Assembly: GCA_043754435.1 (NCBI GenBank)
Contig: JAYUUS010000124.1
Coordinates: forward strand, 61,366 to 125,365
Reading direction: 5' to 3'
DNA: 64,000 bases
Source: JANNYA01 sp043754435
Lineage (GTDB): Bacteria; Pseudomonadota; Gammaproteobacteria; Xanthomonadales; SZUA-5
The position numbers were made by a program, and so were the translations under genes. Under the pieces are notes generated by a model. The model was given only the letters and a program-made list of their open reading frames with translations. It had not been told where the DNA came from and did not search any database. Below are positions 1 through 8,844 of the stretch, in pieces. The stretch's first letter is position 1; the number at the start of each line of letters is the position of its first letter.

Positions 1-2442
1 ACCGTCTTGCGTGTAGGCAGTCACGGTCACTGAGCGGCTGCGCTGATAGCGTTGAATCGCGTTCGGGGCACTGGCAAAACTGGGGCTAATGAATTGTTTG
101 AGCAAAATCGATGCGCCGTTTACTGAACTGACTTCAATTTGCTCCAGTAAATCCAGGCGCGGGTGCCCATCCTTAAGCGGCAAACGCAGCGTGATCGGGT
201 ACTCGTCGCCATCGGCGTCACGATATTTCGCGGCGGTAATTCCGGCCACACCCAAACGCACCGCACGGTCTATTTCTAGGCTGGCAACGCCCAACAAACC
301 AGCCTTTTCGACATTGATGTTCAGCGCCAAATCGGTGCGCATGCGCTTGAGCGGGTTGTCAACGTCACGGGTGCCGATGGTGTCACGAATAATTTGCTCG
401 AACTCACCCGCCAAGCGCCGCAGCACTTTTAAATCCGGGCCGATCACACGAATGGCGATCGGCGCGTCAATCGGCGGGCCGTTCTCGAAGGGTTTCAGCA
501 TGATTTTAGCGCCCGCATAGACGGCAAATTTTTTCCGCAGCGCTTCATATAAAAGCGGCGTGGTACGCGGATCGTACTGTTTGACCTCAACAAACGCTTC
601 TGCATAGCTCGCGTCCGTTTCGCGCGGGAAGACATTGTAGAAAATTTGCTTGTTACCGCGCCCAACGTTGGCAAACACGTGTTTAATTTCGGGTGTGTCC
701 GCCAAGATTTTTTCGACAAACTGCATCGCCTTATTGGTTTCATCCAGCGAGCTGCCATCCGGGGTTTCCATCGTGACCAAAAATTGTGGGGTGTCCGCCA
801 GCGGAAACAGACTAAAGCCGATCTTTGGAATCAAGCCAAGCGTCACAAAAAACAGCGCAAAGCTAATCGCCAGCGTCGCTTTGGGGAAACGCAGTGCGCG
901 CTGCATCAAGGGTGTGTAGAAGCGATGGATTCCACCCGTCAGAGCGACCAAAAACGGATTACCGTGCGGATTCGCGTGCGGCTTTAATACTCGGCTGGCT
1001 AAAAAGGGAATGATGGTCAATGATACCAATAAGCTTGCCAGCACCGTTGCCAATACCGAAGCTGGGATATTGCGCACGAACTTGCCCGCCCCTTCCGGTA
1101 AAAACATCAGCGGCAAAAACGCGAAAATCAGCGTGGCGGTGCAGCCTAATACCGCTAAGCTAATTTGCTGCGTGCCTTCGATGGCCGCGCGCAATTTTGA
1201 CTTGCCCATGCGTAAATGCCGCTCGATATTTTCCACCACCACAATTGAGTCATCCACCAGCAGCCCGAGCGCAATCACAAAGCCCGCAATGGAAAGCTGA
1301 TTGAGCGAATAACCGGCGAAATACATGCAGGTCAAACCCACCGCCAAACTGAGCGGAATCGACACCATCACCACACCTGCCGCGCGCAAACCCAAAGGCA
1401 GCAACGTTAATGACACCAACAAAATCGCAATCATGAAATCAAAACCGAGCGAATCCAAACGGTGCTCGACGTTTTTGCTTTGATCAAAGCCCCATTCCAG
1501 CGTCATGCCAGGGGGCAAATGCTGCTCGAAATTTTTAATGCGTTTGGCAATGCCAGCCCGAACGGCAAAAATATTCTGCCCTTCCTTTTGATTGGCCGCG
1601 ATGAACACCGCGCGCTTGCCATTGAAGCGACCCATGACCGTGCTTTCGCCTGCAGCCCAGTGCACGCTCGCGACATCCTTTAGCCGCACCCGTTGATTCG
1701 CGCCACCACCGACTGTGGTGTTGGCAATATCCTCAAGCGACGCGTAATCCCCGCTGGTGCGCAAATTGAACTTGCGTGCGCCCGCACTGACCGAGCCGCC
1801 CGGGATATTAGTGGCTTCTGCTTTGATTACATCCAGTAAACGCTGCACGCTTACGTTCGCCTGCGCCATGCGCGCCGGATCAATCACGACTTGTACTTGG
1901 GTTTCGGGAAGTCCCCAATATTCCGACTGTTTTACTCCGGGAACGGTTTTCAAAATATCTTGCAAATCTTCTGCGGTTTGCCGCATTAGGCGCACGTCAG
2001 CAGTGTCTGACAGCAGCGCAAACTGCACAATTTTGACGTTGGTTGGATTCGCTTTGCGAATACGGAATTCCGCTAAATCTGCTGGCAATTGCGCACGTAA
2101 GCCATTGATTTCACGAATCGCTTCGTCGTATTTCTTTTCCGGGTCGACATCCCAACTGAACTCCACTCGGGTAACCGAAACGCCATCGCGCACCTCACTC
2201 CAGATGGTTTTGACATCGTCAAGCTCGGAAATTGCATCTTCTAGCGGGTCGGTGACCAGCGCCTCCATGTCCGCCGGATCGGCACCCGGATAAACTGCGA
2301 CTACCGTCACCACCGGAATTGGGAACGCTGGGTCTTCCGCGCGCGGAATTTTCTGGAATGAAAAAATGCCGATTGCAATCAGCAATGCGAATACCACGAG
2401 GGTGAATTGAAACTTCTCAACCGCAAAGCGCGCGATGCTCAT
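1..2442 (-). CDS. Efflux RND transporter permease subunit (3' part beyond window edge)
   Basis: This is the inner-membrane proton-driven pump of a tripartite efflux system. The frame is open from the ATG at 2442 to base 1 (814 codons), so roughly the last fifth of a protein of about 1,000-1,050 residues lies outside the window. The N-terminus (MSIARFAVEKFQFTLVVFAL) is the usual first membrane helix. The paired acidic residues of the proton relay are in 'GLLVDDSIVVVENIERHL' in the middle of TM4, as in HAE/AcrB-type pumps rather than metal pumps. The start overlaps the adaptor stop by 4 bp (ATGA), which implies translational coupling. It is the last visible gene of tetR-tolC-adaptor-permease. 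The substrate cannot be read from sequence; the TetR control suggests organic compounds or drugs. Confidence 0.93.
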   Translation of the reverse strand, partial: MSIARFAVEKFQFTLVVFALLIAIGIFSFQKIPRAEDPAFPIPVVTVVAVYPGADPADMEALVTDPLEDAISELDDVKTIWSEVRDGVSVTRVEFSWDVDPEKKYDEAIREINGLRAQLPADLAEFRIRKANPTNVKIVQFALLSDTADVRLMRQTAEDLQDILKTVPGVKQSEYWGLPETQVQVVIDPARMAQANVSVQRLLDVIKAEATNIPGGSVSAGARKFNLRTSGDYASLEDIANTTVGGGANQRVRLKDVASVHWAAGESTVMGRFNGKRAVFIAANQKEGQNIFAVRAGIAKRIKNFEQHLPPGMTLEWGFDQSKNVEHRLDSLGFDFMIAILLVSLTLLPLGLRAAGVVMVSIPLSLAVGLTCMYFAGYSLNQLSIAGFVIALGLLVDDSIVVVENIERHLRMGKSKLRAAIEGTQQISLAVLGCTATLIFAFLPLMFLPEGAGKFVRNIPASVLATVLASLLVSLTIIPFLASRVLKPHANPHGNPFLVALTGGIHRFYTPLMQRALRFPKATLAISFALFFVTLGLIPKIGFSLFPLADTPQFLVTMETPDGSSLDETNKAMQFVEKILADTPEIKHVFANVGRGNKQIFYNVFPRETDASYAEAFVEVKQYDPRTTPLLYEALRKKFAVYAGAKIMLKPFENGPPIDAPIAIRVIGPDLKVLRRLAGEFEQIIRDTIGTRDVDNPLKRMRTDLALNINVEKAGLLGVASLEIDRAVRLGVAGITAAKYRDADGDEYPITLRLPLKDGHPRLDLLEQIEVSSVNGASILLKQFISPSFASAPNAIQRYQRSRSVTVTAYTQDG

Positions 2443-3608
2443 TGAATTAGCCCTGCATCAATCGGTTTTGCCGCATTTGCGTCCACGTCTACGCTAGCCA
2501 CTTGCGTGCCGCGAACAACGGGTGTGCCATCGTCCAAGTAGGGCGCGCCGCGCACGACCACCGCGTCATTCGGGTTTAAGCCACCCAGCACCAGCACCGC
2601 CTCGCCGCGAATTTCACCGAGCGCAATCTGTCGGCTTTTGGCGACATTGTTTTCCACCACATAAATCAAGCCATGCTCAGCATTGGCTTCCACCAAAGCG
2701 GCAAGCGGAATCAGCAATAGCGTAGGCCCAGAGTTGGCTGCGCCATCGCTAGACTTGGCACTAGGCTTGGCGCTCGGCTGAATCACCGCTAGCCCGATCA
2801 TGCCTGAGCTCAAACGCGCCGTTGCATCATCCAAAGCTAACTCGATCTCAAACAGGCCCGTGCCGGGATTCGCTGAGCCAGCAAGCGTCAACACATGCGC
2901 CGCAATTTTGACGCCAGGCAGGGCATCAAAGCTGATTTCTGCCGGGTCACCAATATCCACGCGCACTGCATCCACATCACTCAGGCTGACTTTCAAAATC
3001 TTTTTTGCCTCGCCTTGGCTCAACGCCAAAATCGGCGCACCCGGTGCCACCACCTCGCCCGCCTGCACAAATCGGCGTAAAACCACGCCGTCTTTTTCGG
3101 CGGTAATGCGCCCCGAATCACTGTTGAAATTCATCGCAACACTGCCGGCACGCGCCACTTCAAGGGCGGTGCGCACATCGTCCAACTGCGCTTTCGGGAT
3201 CACGTCTTGCTTAAAAAGTGACTCGGCGCGCACATAGTCGCGCTCGGCTTTCGCTAAGCTCATGCGCATTTGCGTGGCACCCGCGCCGACTTCGGTACGA
3301 TCCAGCTCAGCAAGCAGTTGCCCGGCGCGCACCGTTTGTCCAGTATCGACGAGCAAGCGCTTTAAAATGCCGCCAGTTTTGAAACTAACGCGTAGCTCGA
3401 CATTGGCGCTCAGCGTGCCGGTTGCGCGAATCGCGTTCGCGGAACCGGCTGGCTCAGGCTTGGCGGTTTCCACCGGAATCGGCGCGGAAACGTGCGCGGC
3501 TGGCTTAGCCGCAGCGCCCCCAGAATTTGAAGCGCTTTCTTTACTGCACGCGGCGATTGCGCCCAGCAAAATTAGGCTGCCGACCAAGGCACGACGGTGC
3601 AGGCTCAT
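2439..3608 (-). CDS. Efflux RND transporter periplasmic adaptor (membrane fusion lipoprotein)
   Basis: This 389-residue HlyD/AcrA-type adaptor bridges the RND pump and the outer-membrane channel. The N-terminus is a lipoprotein signal (GSLILLGAIAACSKES, Cys near residue 21), so the protein is probably anchored by lipid. The order is the usual one: beta-barrel start ('ELRVSFKTGGILKRLLVDTG'), lipoyl half-motif, short alpha-hairpin rich in Ala/Arg/Glu, second lipoyl half ('AEKDGVVLRRFVQAGEVV'), then barrel and membrane-proximal domains. It overlaps its neighbours by 4 bp on both sides (ATGA), so tolC-like, adaptor and permease are one transcript. The hairpin is short, as in many adaptors of non-AcrB pumps. 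Confidence 0.93.
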   Translation of the reverse strand: MSLHRRALVGSLILLGAIAACSKESASNSGGAAAKPAAHVSAPIPVETAKPEPAGSANAIRATGTLSANVELRVSFKTGGILKRLLVDTGQTVRAGQLLAELDRTEVGAGATQMRMSLAKAERDYVRAESLFKQDVIPKAQLDDVRTALEVARAGSVAMNFNSDSGRITAEKDGVVLRRFVQAGEVVAPGAPILALSQGEAKKILKVSLSDVDAVRVDIGDPAEISFDALPGVKIAAHVLTLAGSANPGTGLFEIELALDDATARLSSGMIGLAVIQPSAKPSAKSSDGAANSGPTLLLIPLAALVEANAEHGLIYVVENNVAKSRQIALGEIRGEAVLVLGGLNPNDAVVVRGAPYLDDGTPVVRGTQVASVDVDANAAKPIDAGLIQ

Positions 3609-5029
3609 TGCAATTCCTTCAAAGGTTTGGATTGGGTAAAAGTGCTTGGTAAGGGAAAGCTTGCTAAGGCAAGCTCCAGTTCTGCTAATTGATTGGCGCG
3701 ATCAAAACCTGCCGTGTAAAGCGCCAGTTCGGCTTCAGTACGGGCGCGTTCGGCGTCTAAAAATTCCACCTGCGTCGCGGCACCCGCATCGCGTTTACGG
3801 GCGATAATGCGAAAGCCTTCCTCGGCGGCAAGCTGGCGCGCTTGCGCCGTTTCGATGCGCGAAGTCGCACTGGCGACATCGTCGGCGGCTTGCTTGGCGG
3901 CCAGTTCTAGTTGCGCCATCAGCGCAACTCGTTCGGCTTGCAGGGCATTAATGCGCGCCGCAGCCGAAGATTTTTGCGCGCGTGTTTGACCAAAATCAAA
4001 CAGGCGCCAATTCAACACAATCGCAGCAGTCGCAAAATTTTTGCCACGGCCAAAGCCGTAATTCTCGCCCTGCGTGCCCACGTCCAGGCCAAATCCGACG
4101 GTCGGTTTGCCTGCGGCGGCGGCTTGACTCAAACCCGCATGTGCAAGCGCTAAATTGGCATCTAATTTGCTTAACTCTGGGCGCAGCCCGCTACTGCCAA
4201 TCGGTGCCAGAGTTCTGGTCGCCAAACCCGGATTGACATGGCTAATAGGCGCATCAAGCGCACGGTTGACCAAGAAATTTAGGTAGCGCTGTGCCGCTGT
4301 CATGGAATTTTCACTGCTCTGCAGACGATCCTGCACGCTGAGCAGCTCCGCATTCGCGCGCAGTTCGCGGTCACGCGTGGCCGAACCGGAACTCACAAGC
4401 GCGGTATTAACGCGCAGATTTTCCCGCAGCAAAAGCACCGATGCTTTCAGCACCTCGGTCGCCGCATAGGCTTGGCATAAGCCACTGTAGGCACGTCGAA
4501 TATCACGCACCAAGGTGCGGGCGTAAATTTCCCGGCTGGCGTTCGCATCATTCGCCCGCGCATCGGCGGCTTCAATCGCGGCGTCCACGAGCGGCGCATA
4601 AATTGGGGTGCTTAATTTCAGCCGCGTGTCCTGTTCCCGCTGGCGCAACAAATCAAATTCCAAGTTATCAATCGCCGGAAATTGGGTCGGGTTGCCGCTG
4701 TTTGCGGTTAGCCCGTTGAGCGTTTTATACACCGGATTAAGCGCATCGCCAATCGGAAAGTTGATCGTGCGGCCGCCATCGGCGCGCAAATAGCGCGCGT
4801 CTAAGCTAATGCTGGGTCGATATGCTAAGCGCGCCGCTTTCAACGCCTGCTGCGCACTCACCACTTGAAATTCGACCGCTTGCAGCTGCTGATTTCCCTC
4901 AAGGCCGAGCGCGATAAAATTTTCAACGGTAGTCGGATCGCTGGCGGGTGCGTCTGGACGCGCTGCACCAATAAAGCAGAACAATAAGACAGCTGATAAT
5001 GTTTGAGCTTTAATCCATATATTAGACAT
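3605..5029 (-). CDS. TolC family outer membrane efflux channel
   Basis: This 474-residue protein of the TolC/OprM family is the outer-membrane exit duct for the pump. It has a signal peptide (KAQTLSAVLLFCFIGAARPDA) followed by two long alpha-helical repeats. 'QQALKAARLAYRPSISLDAR' in the first repeat and 'GLDVGTQGENYGFGRGKNFA' with 'LNWRLFDFGQTRAQKSSAAA' in the second are typical of the family. The ATG at 5029 has only a weak upstream GGA. A 12-bp palindrome overlaps the start codon and is nearly identical to one in the tetR promoter, so the gene may also be repressed locally. It lies 32 bp downstream of tetR and overlaps the adaptor gene by 4 bp. Confidence 0.93.
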   Translation of the reverse strand: MSNIWIKAQTLSAVLLFCFIGAARPDAPASDPTTVENFIALGLEGNQQLQAVEFQVVSAQQALKAARLAYRPSISLDARYLRADGGRTINFPIGDALNPVYKTLNGLTANSGNPTQFPAIDNLEFDLLRQREQDTRLKLSTPIYAPLVDAAIEAADARANDANASREIYARTLVRDIRRAYSGLCQAYAATEVLKASVLLLRENLRVNTALVSSGSATRDRELRANAELLSVQDRLQSSENSMTAAQRYLNFLVNRALDAPISHVNPGLATRTLAPIGSSGLRPELSKLDANLALAHAGLSQAAAAGKPTVGFGLDVGTQGENYGFGRGKNFATAAIVLNWRLFDFGQTRAQKSSAAARINALQAERVALMAQLELAAKQAADDVASATSRIETAQARQLAAEEGFRIIARKRDAGAATQVEFLDAERARTEAELALYTAGFDRANQLAELELALASFPLPSTFTQSKPLKELQ

Positions 5030-5035
5030 CTGTCA
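5024..5035. promoter_or_regulatory. Putative TetR operator, copy 2 (tolC start)
   Basis: AGACATCTGTCA is a 5-bp inverted repeat around a 2-bp centre. It differs from the copy at 5749-5760 only in the two central bases. It overlaps the start codon of the tolC-like gene, in the 32-bp gap after tetR. Binding by the adjacent TetR protein is inference. Confidence 0.5.
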
Positions 5036-5061
5036 ATTCCAGGGTAAAAATTTTTGGTTAG

Positions 5062-5724
5062 TTAAGACGCCGACAGCTGGGCTTTGGGGCCGGCAACCGC
5101 GACACAGCACAGCTCCATCGCCTTCGCCAAAAGCTGCGGCTGGCTGATCCCGTCGTGTGCAATCACATTGGCTTTGGTTTGCGCCAGTTGAATCACACCG
5201 TGCAAAAAGCCCCAAAGCGTGATCGCGATTAAGTGCGGGTCCCCGACATCAGCACGCACCGTGCCATCTTTAATGCCTAAGCTCACGGCCTGTGCGGTCA
5301 CGGCATGTACTTCATCACCGGCCAAAATGCAGTGCTGTTCGACGGAATCCGCGACGATTTCATTGGGTTTATGCGACTCAAACGAACTCAGGGCAGCAAA
5401 ATACATCGGAAATTCCTGCGAATAAGCCAAATACGCTCGGCCGATCGCGGTGATCTGATCCAGCCCTGTTACATGTCGAGCGATGGCTTGCTGAAAACGA
5501 TCCCGCAGCAATTGCATTGCCCGAGTTGAGATCGCGAAGTGCAACGCCTCTTTATCGGGAAAGTACACATATAAAAGCGCGCGCGACACCCGCGCGGTGC
5601 GCGCCACATCTTCCATCTTCGCCAAAGCCACGCCTTTGCGCGCAAATACGATCTCGGCCGCATCTAAAATTTCAGATCGGCGGCGTTCTTTTTCTTCTAA
5701 CCTGCGTACAGTGATATAGCTCAT
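5062..5724 (-). CDS. TetR/AcrR family transcriptional regulator
   Basis: This 220-residue repressor-type regulator is likely to control the downstream efflux operon. The N-terminal helix-turn-helix is canonical: 'RRSEILDAAEIVFARKG' then 'KMEDVARTARVSRALLYVYF'. The C-terminal ligand-binding domain is divergent. The frame can open at a GTG at 5754, but that codon lies inside the apparent -35 region, so the ATG at 5724 (MSYITVRRLEEKERRR) is preferred. A TTGACA hexamer, a 16-bp spacer and TATAAA end about 9 bp before this ATG, so the transcript may be nearly leaderless. The ligand is unknown. Confidence 0.9.
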   Translation of the reverse strand: MSYITVRRLEEKERRRSEILDAAEIVFARKGVALAKMEDVARTARVSRALLYVYFPDKEALHFAISTRAMQLLRDRFQQAIARHVTGLDQITAIGRAYLAYSQEFPMYFAALSSFESHKPNEIVADSVEQHCILAGDEVHAVTAQAVSLGIKDGTVRADVGDPHLIAITLWGFLHGVIQLAQTKANVIAHDGISQPQLLAKAMELCCVAVAGPKAQLSAS

Positions 5725-5730
5725 ACGGCA

Positions 5731-5762
5731 AATTTTATAGCTGACGCTAGACACGTGTCAAT
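5731..5762 (-). promoter_or_regulatory. tetR promoter with overlapping operator palindrome
   Basis: On the minus strand TTGACA (5762-5757) is followed after 16 bp by TATAAA, a good sigma-70 pair. The -35 hexamer overlaps AGACACGTGTCA (5749-5760), a palindrome matching the one at the tolC-like start in all but two central bases. This suggests autorepression by TetR. Repressor binding is inference; the sequence match is direct. Confidence 0.55.
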
Positions 5763-5870
5763 AGAAAGCCTAAATTTCGGCTAAATCGTTTTTACTGCGG
5801 GCTGTATTCATGCGCCTTACACTGAAACCGTACTACAATAGTCCTCTTTCATAAAAGTAACGGTCTGTCA

Positions 5871-6320
5871 ATGCTTAGAATCAGCAAACTGAGCGACTAC
5901 GCAACCGCGCTCTTAGCACGGATGGCGCAGCTGGGCAAGCCGATTTCAGCGCCTGCACTGGCCGCTGACACCCGTATACCGCTCACTACCGTCGCAAAAC
6001 TGCTGAAGCAATTAGCCAAATCTGAGCTTGTCAGCGCCACACGCGGCGTCAGCGGCGGCTATCAGCTGAGTCGCGCACCGGAGCTCATCAATGTCGCACA
6101 AATTTTAACTGCGTTGGAAGGGCCGCTCGCGCTGACCGAGTGTTCCGCACACGACGGCAACTGCCTTCGAACGGGCTTTTGTGGCACGAAAAACCATTGG
6201 CGCAAAATTAATCGAGCGCTGATTACGGCTTTAGAAATCGTCACGCTTGCCGATTTAGCAACGCCTGAGTATGTACCGGTGTTTGCGCCCCGCCCAAACG
6301 TTCTTGCAGCGCAGATTTAA
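5871..6320 (+). CDS. SUF system Fe-S cluster assembly regulator (Rrf2/IscR family)
   Basis: This 149-residue Rrf2-family transcription factor probably senses Fe-S cluster status and controls the suf operon it heads. The N-terminal winged helix includes 'SKLSDYATALLARMAQLG' and 'LAKSELVSATRGVSGGYQLS'. Three cysteines in 'ECSAHDGNCLRTGFCGTKN' (about residues 101-118) fit the cluster-binding loop of IscR-like proteins. The stop is 9 bp upstream of sufB, so the two are probably cotranscribed, as in Xanthomonadales, where a regulator of this type precedes sufBCDS. Cluster binding and direction of regulation are inferred from the family. Confidence 0.9.
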   Translation: MLRISKLSDYATALLARMAQLGKPISAPALAADTRIPLTTVAKLLKQLAKSELVSATRGVSGGYQLSRAPELINVAQILTALEGPLALTECSAHDGNCLRTGFCGTKNHWRKINRALITALEIVTLADLATPEYVPVFAPRPNVLAAQI

Positions 6321-6329
6321 GGAAATAAA

Positions 6330-7820
6330 ATGATGAATACTCAAGAGCTAGTCGAAACCACGCCCAATGCGACGGCAGAAAGTGGCGGCATGACGGCAAT
6401 ACATGACGCGATCAAACGCGGTTATGAGCACGGCTTTACCACCGATATTGAAACCGAAAGCTTTGCCAAAGGCTTAAGCGAAGCCGTCGTGCGCGCCATT
6501 TCGGCCAAGAAAAACGAGCCGGAATGGTTGACTGATTGGCGCGTCAAGGCTTATCACCATTGGCTAACCATGACGCCACCAAACTGGGCGCAGCTGGAAA
6601 TTGCCGCAATTGATTTTCAAGATTTGAGCTATTACGCAGCACCTAAGAAAAACCTGCTGAAAAGCATGGACGAAGTGGACCCAAAACTGCTTGCCACCTT
6701 CGATAAGCTCGGCGTGCCCCTGCATGAGCGCGCGCGGCTTGCTGGCGTGGCGGTGGATGCGGTGTTTGATTCGGTGTCGGTCGGCACGACTTTTAAGAAG
6801 GAACTGAACGCGGTCGGCGTGCTGTTTTGCTCGTTTTCTGAAGCCGTAAAAGAACACCCCGAGCTGGTCAAACAATATCTAGGCAGCGTCGTACCCACCG
6901 GCGACAACTATTTTGCTGCGCTCAATTCCGCCGTATTTTCCGATGGCTCCTTCGTGTACATCCCAAAAAACACGCGCTGCCCAATGGAGCTATCGACCTA
7001 TTTCCGCATCAATGCACGCGATACCGGGCAATTTGAGCGCACGCTCATCATCGCCGAAGCGGGCAGCCACGTCAGCTATTTAGAAGGCTGCACCGCACCC
7101 GTGCGCGATGAAAACCAACTGCACGCAGCAGTGGTTGAGTTGGTCGCGCTGGAGTCCGCCGAAATAAAGTATTCGACGGTGCAAAACTGGTATCCGGGCG
7201 ATGAAAACGGCGTGGGCGGCATTTATAACTTCGTGACCAAGCGCGGTGAATGCCGGGGCGCGAACGCAAAAATCAGCTGGACGCAGGTAGAAACCGGGTC
7301 CGCTATTACCTGGAAATATCCAAGCTGCGTATTGATCGGGGAAAACTCAACCGGTGAATTTTACTCTGTGGCACTGACGAATCACCGCCAGCAGGCCGAC
7401 ACCGGCACCAAAATGATCCATATCGGGCGCGGCACGAAAAGCAAAATCATCAGCAAAGGCATCAGCGCTGGGCGCGGGCAAAATAGCTACCGTGGCTTAG
7501 TGAAAGTCGAAAAATCCGCCGTCGGCGCGCGCAACTTTACCCAGTGCGATTCGCTACTGATCGGCAAGCAGTGCGGCGCACACACCTTCCCCTATATCGA
7601 AGTCAAACAACCCAACGCCATTGTCGAACACGAAGCCACTACTTCGAAAATCTCCGACGATCAACTGTTTTACTGCGCCGCGCGCGGCATTAGCAAAGAA
7701 GACGCAGTCAGTTTGATTGTGGATGGCTTTTGCAAGCAGGTGTTTCGCGAGCTGCCAATGGAGTTTGCGGTAGAAGCGAAAAAGCTGCTGGAGGTTAGTT
7801 TGGAAGGGGCGGTGGGATGA
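6330..7820 (+). CDS. sufB: Fe-S cluster assembly protein SufB
   Basis: This 496-residue scaffold subunit of the SufBCD complex assembles Fe-S clusters in the cytoplasm before transfer to apoproteins. The protein is full length for the family. It carries the conserved blocks 'DSVSVGTTFKKEL', 'YIPKNTRCPMELSTYFRIN', 'EGCTAP', 'SYRGLVKVEKSAVGARNFTQ' and the C-terminal 'DQLFYCAARGISKEDAVSLI'. A good ribosome site (AAGGAA, 6320-6325) precedes two adjacent ATG codons at 6330 and 6333; either may start the protein. The 3' end overlaps the next small ORF by 4 bp. Confidence 0.97.
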   Translation: MMNTQELVETTPNATAESGGMTAIHDAIKRGYEHGFTTDIETESFAKGLSEAVVRAISAKKNEPEWLTDWRVKAYHHWLTMTPPNWAQLEIAAIDFQDLSYYAAPKKNLLKSMDEVDPKLLATFDKLGVPLHERARLAGVAVDAVFDSVSVGTTFKKELNAVGVLFCSFSEAVKEHPELVKQYLGSVVPTGDNYFAALNSAVFSDGSFVYIPKNTRCPMELSTYFRINARDTGQFERTLIIAEAGSHVSYLEGCTAPVRDENQLHAAVVELVALESAEIKYSTVQNWYPGDENGVGGIYNFVTKRGECRGANAKISWTQVETGSAITWKYPSCVLIGENSTGEFYSVALTNHRQQADTGTKMIHIGRGTKSKIISKGISAGRGQNSYRGLVKVEKSAVGARNFTQCDSLLIGKQCGAHTFPYIEVKQPNAIVEHEATTSKISDDQLFYCAARGISKEDAVSLIVDGFCKQVFRELPMEFAVEAKKLLEVSLEGAVG

Positions 7821-8050
7821 GTGCGACGTTAATCAACGCAGTTAGAAAAGTTTCAGGTCGGCAAATTGATTTAAGCATGCGCTATTTCAAACTGGACGAA
7901 GAACCAGGCCTCGTCGATGAATACGCCTTTGTGACGGATTTACAACGCTGTGAACGCTACCTTTTAATGCGAGCCAATTGGATAAAACAACACTATGGAA
8001 CTGATCCGGGATTTGATCGAGCCAGTTTCGCCCACCGGTCGCTGTTGTAA
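7817..8050 (+). CDS. Small protein of unknown function encoded within the suf operon
   Basis: I do not recognise this 77-residue ORF. Its ATG overlaps the sufB stop (ATGA), and it ends 32 bp before sufC, so it is translated from the suf transcript if real. The product has no membrane segment or signal peptide and is mixed in charge. Notable segments are 'SMRYFKLDEEPGLVDEYAFV' and 'RCERYLLMRANWIKQHYGTD', with a single Cys near residue 45. Coupled overlap and tight packing argue for a real gene. The lack of a recognised family and its position between two universally adjacent genes leave function open. Confidence 0.6.
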   Translation: MSATLINAVRKVSGRQIDLSMRYFKLDEEPGLVDEYAFVTDLQRCERYLLMRANWIKQHYGTDPGFDRASFAHRSLL

Positions 8051-8082
8051 AAAAAACAATCAAAAAGAAAAAAAACCTAATC

Positions 8083-8844
8083 ATGTTAGAAATTAAAAAT
8101 CTGCACGCCCGCGTCGCCGGTCGGGAAATTCTTAAAGGTGTGAACCTAACCGTCAAGCCCGGCGAAGTACATGCCATCATGGGGCCGAATGGTGCCGGAA
8201 AATCCACGCTGGGCTACGTATTGAGCGGCCGCGATGGCTATGAAATCACCGAAGGTTCGGTGCACTTCAATGGCAAAGATTTATTGGCTCTCGAAGCCAA
8301 CGAACGCGCCGGAGAAGGCGTGTTTTTGGCGTTCCAATACCCGGTTGAAATTCCGGGTGTAAACAACACCTATTTTTTGCGCGCTGCTTTAAACGCGCAG
8401 CGCCGGTATCGCGGCGAGCCGGAAATGGATTCGCGCGCGTTTTTGCAGCTGGTGCGGGAAAAGCTGAAAGTGCTGCACGTCAAAGACGATTTACTGCAGC
8501 GTGCGGTCAACGAAGGTTTCTCGGGTGGTGAAAAAAAGCGCAATGAGATTTTTCAAATGGCGCTGTTAGAGCCTAAGCTGGCAGTTTTGGATGAAACCGA
8601 TTCTGGCTTAGACATTGATGCGCTAAAAATGGTGGCTGAAGGCGTCAACTCACTGCGCAGCCCGGAGCGCGCATTCTTGGTGATTACCCACTATCAGCGC
8701 TTGCTGGATTACATCGTGCCAGATTTTGTACACGTATTGGCGGACGGCAAAATCGTGCAAAGCGGCGACAAAGACTTAGCGCTTAAGCTGGAGGAGCAAG
8801 GCTACGCCTGGATTAAAGAGCGCAAGCTTGCCGGGGCTTTGTGA
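8083..8844 (+). CDS. sufC: Fe-S cluster assembly ATPase SufC
   Basis: This 253-residue ABC-type ATPase drives conformational changes of SufBCD. It has Walker A 'GPNGAGKSTLGYVLSG' (about residues 35-50), the ABC signature variant 'FSGGEKKRNEIFQMALL', Walker B with the SufC-typical 'LAVLDETDSGLDIDALK', and the switch His in 'LVITHYQRLLDYI'. There are no membrane segments. The leader between the small ORF and sufC is very A-rich (8045-8075) with no strong Shine-Dalgarno, so initiation may be weak or helped by the upstream ORF. The stop overlaps the sufD start. Confidence 0.97.
   Translation: MLEIKNLHARVAGREILKGVNLTVKPGEVHAIMGPNGAGKSTLGYVLSGRDGYEITEGSVHFNGKDLLALEANERAGEGVFLAFQYPVEIPGVNNTYFLRAALNAQRRYRGEPEMDSRAFLQLVREKLKVLHVKDDLLQRAVNEGFSGGEKKRNEIFQMALLEPKLAVLDETDSGLDIDALKMVAEGVNSLRSPERAFLVITHYQRLLDYIVPDFVHVLADGKIVQSGDKDLALKLEEQGYAWIKERKLAGAL

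Noticed and set aside
89..2293. Several plus-strand ORFs over the efflux permease
   Set aside because: They are antisense shadows of the partial permease gene, whose frame is uninterrupted.
8042..8082. Riboswitch or slippage element before sufC
   Set aside because: Only A-rich sequence with no stable fold or known motif; left as a weak leader.
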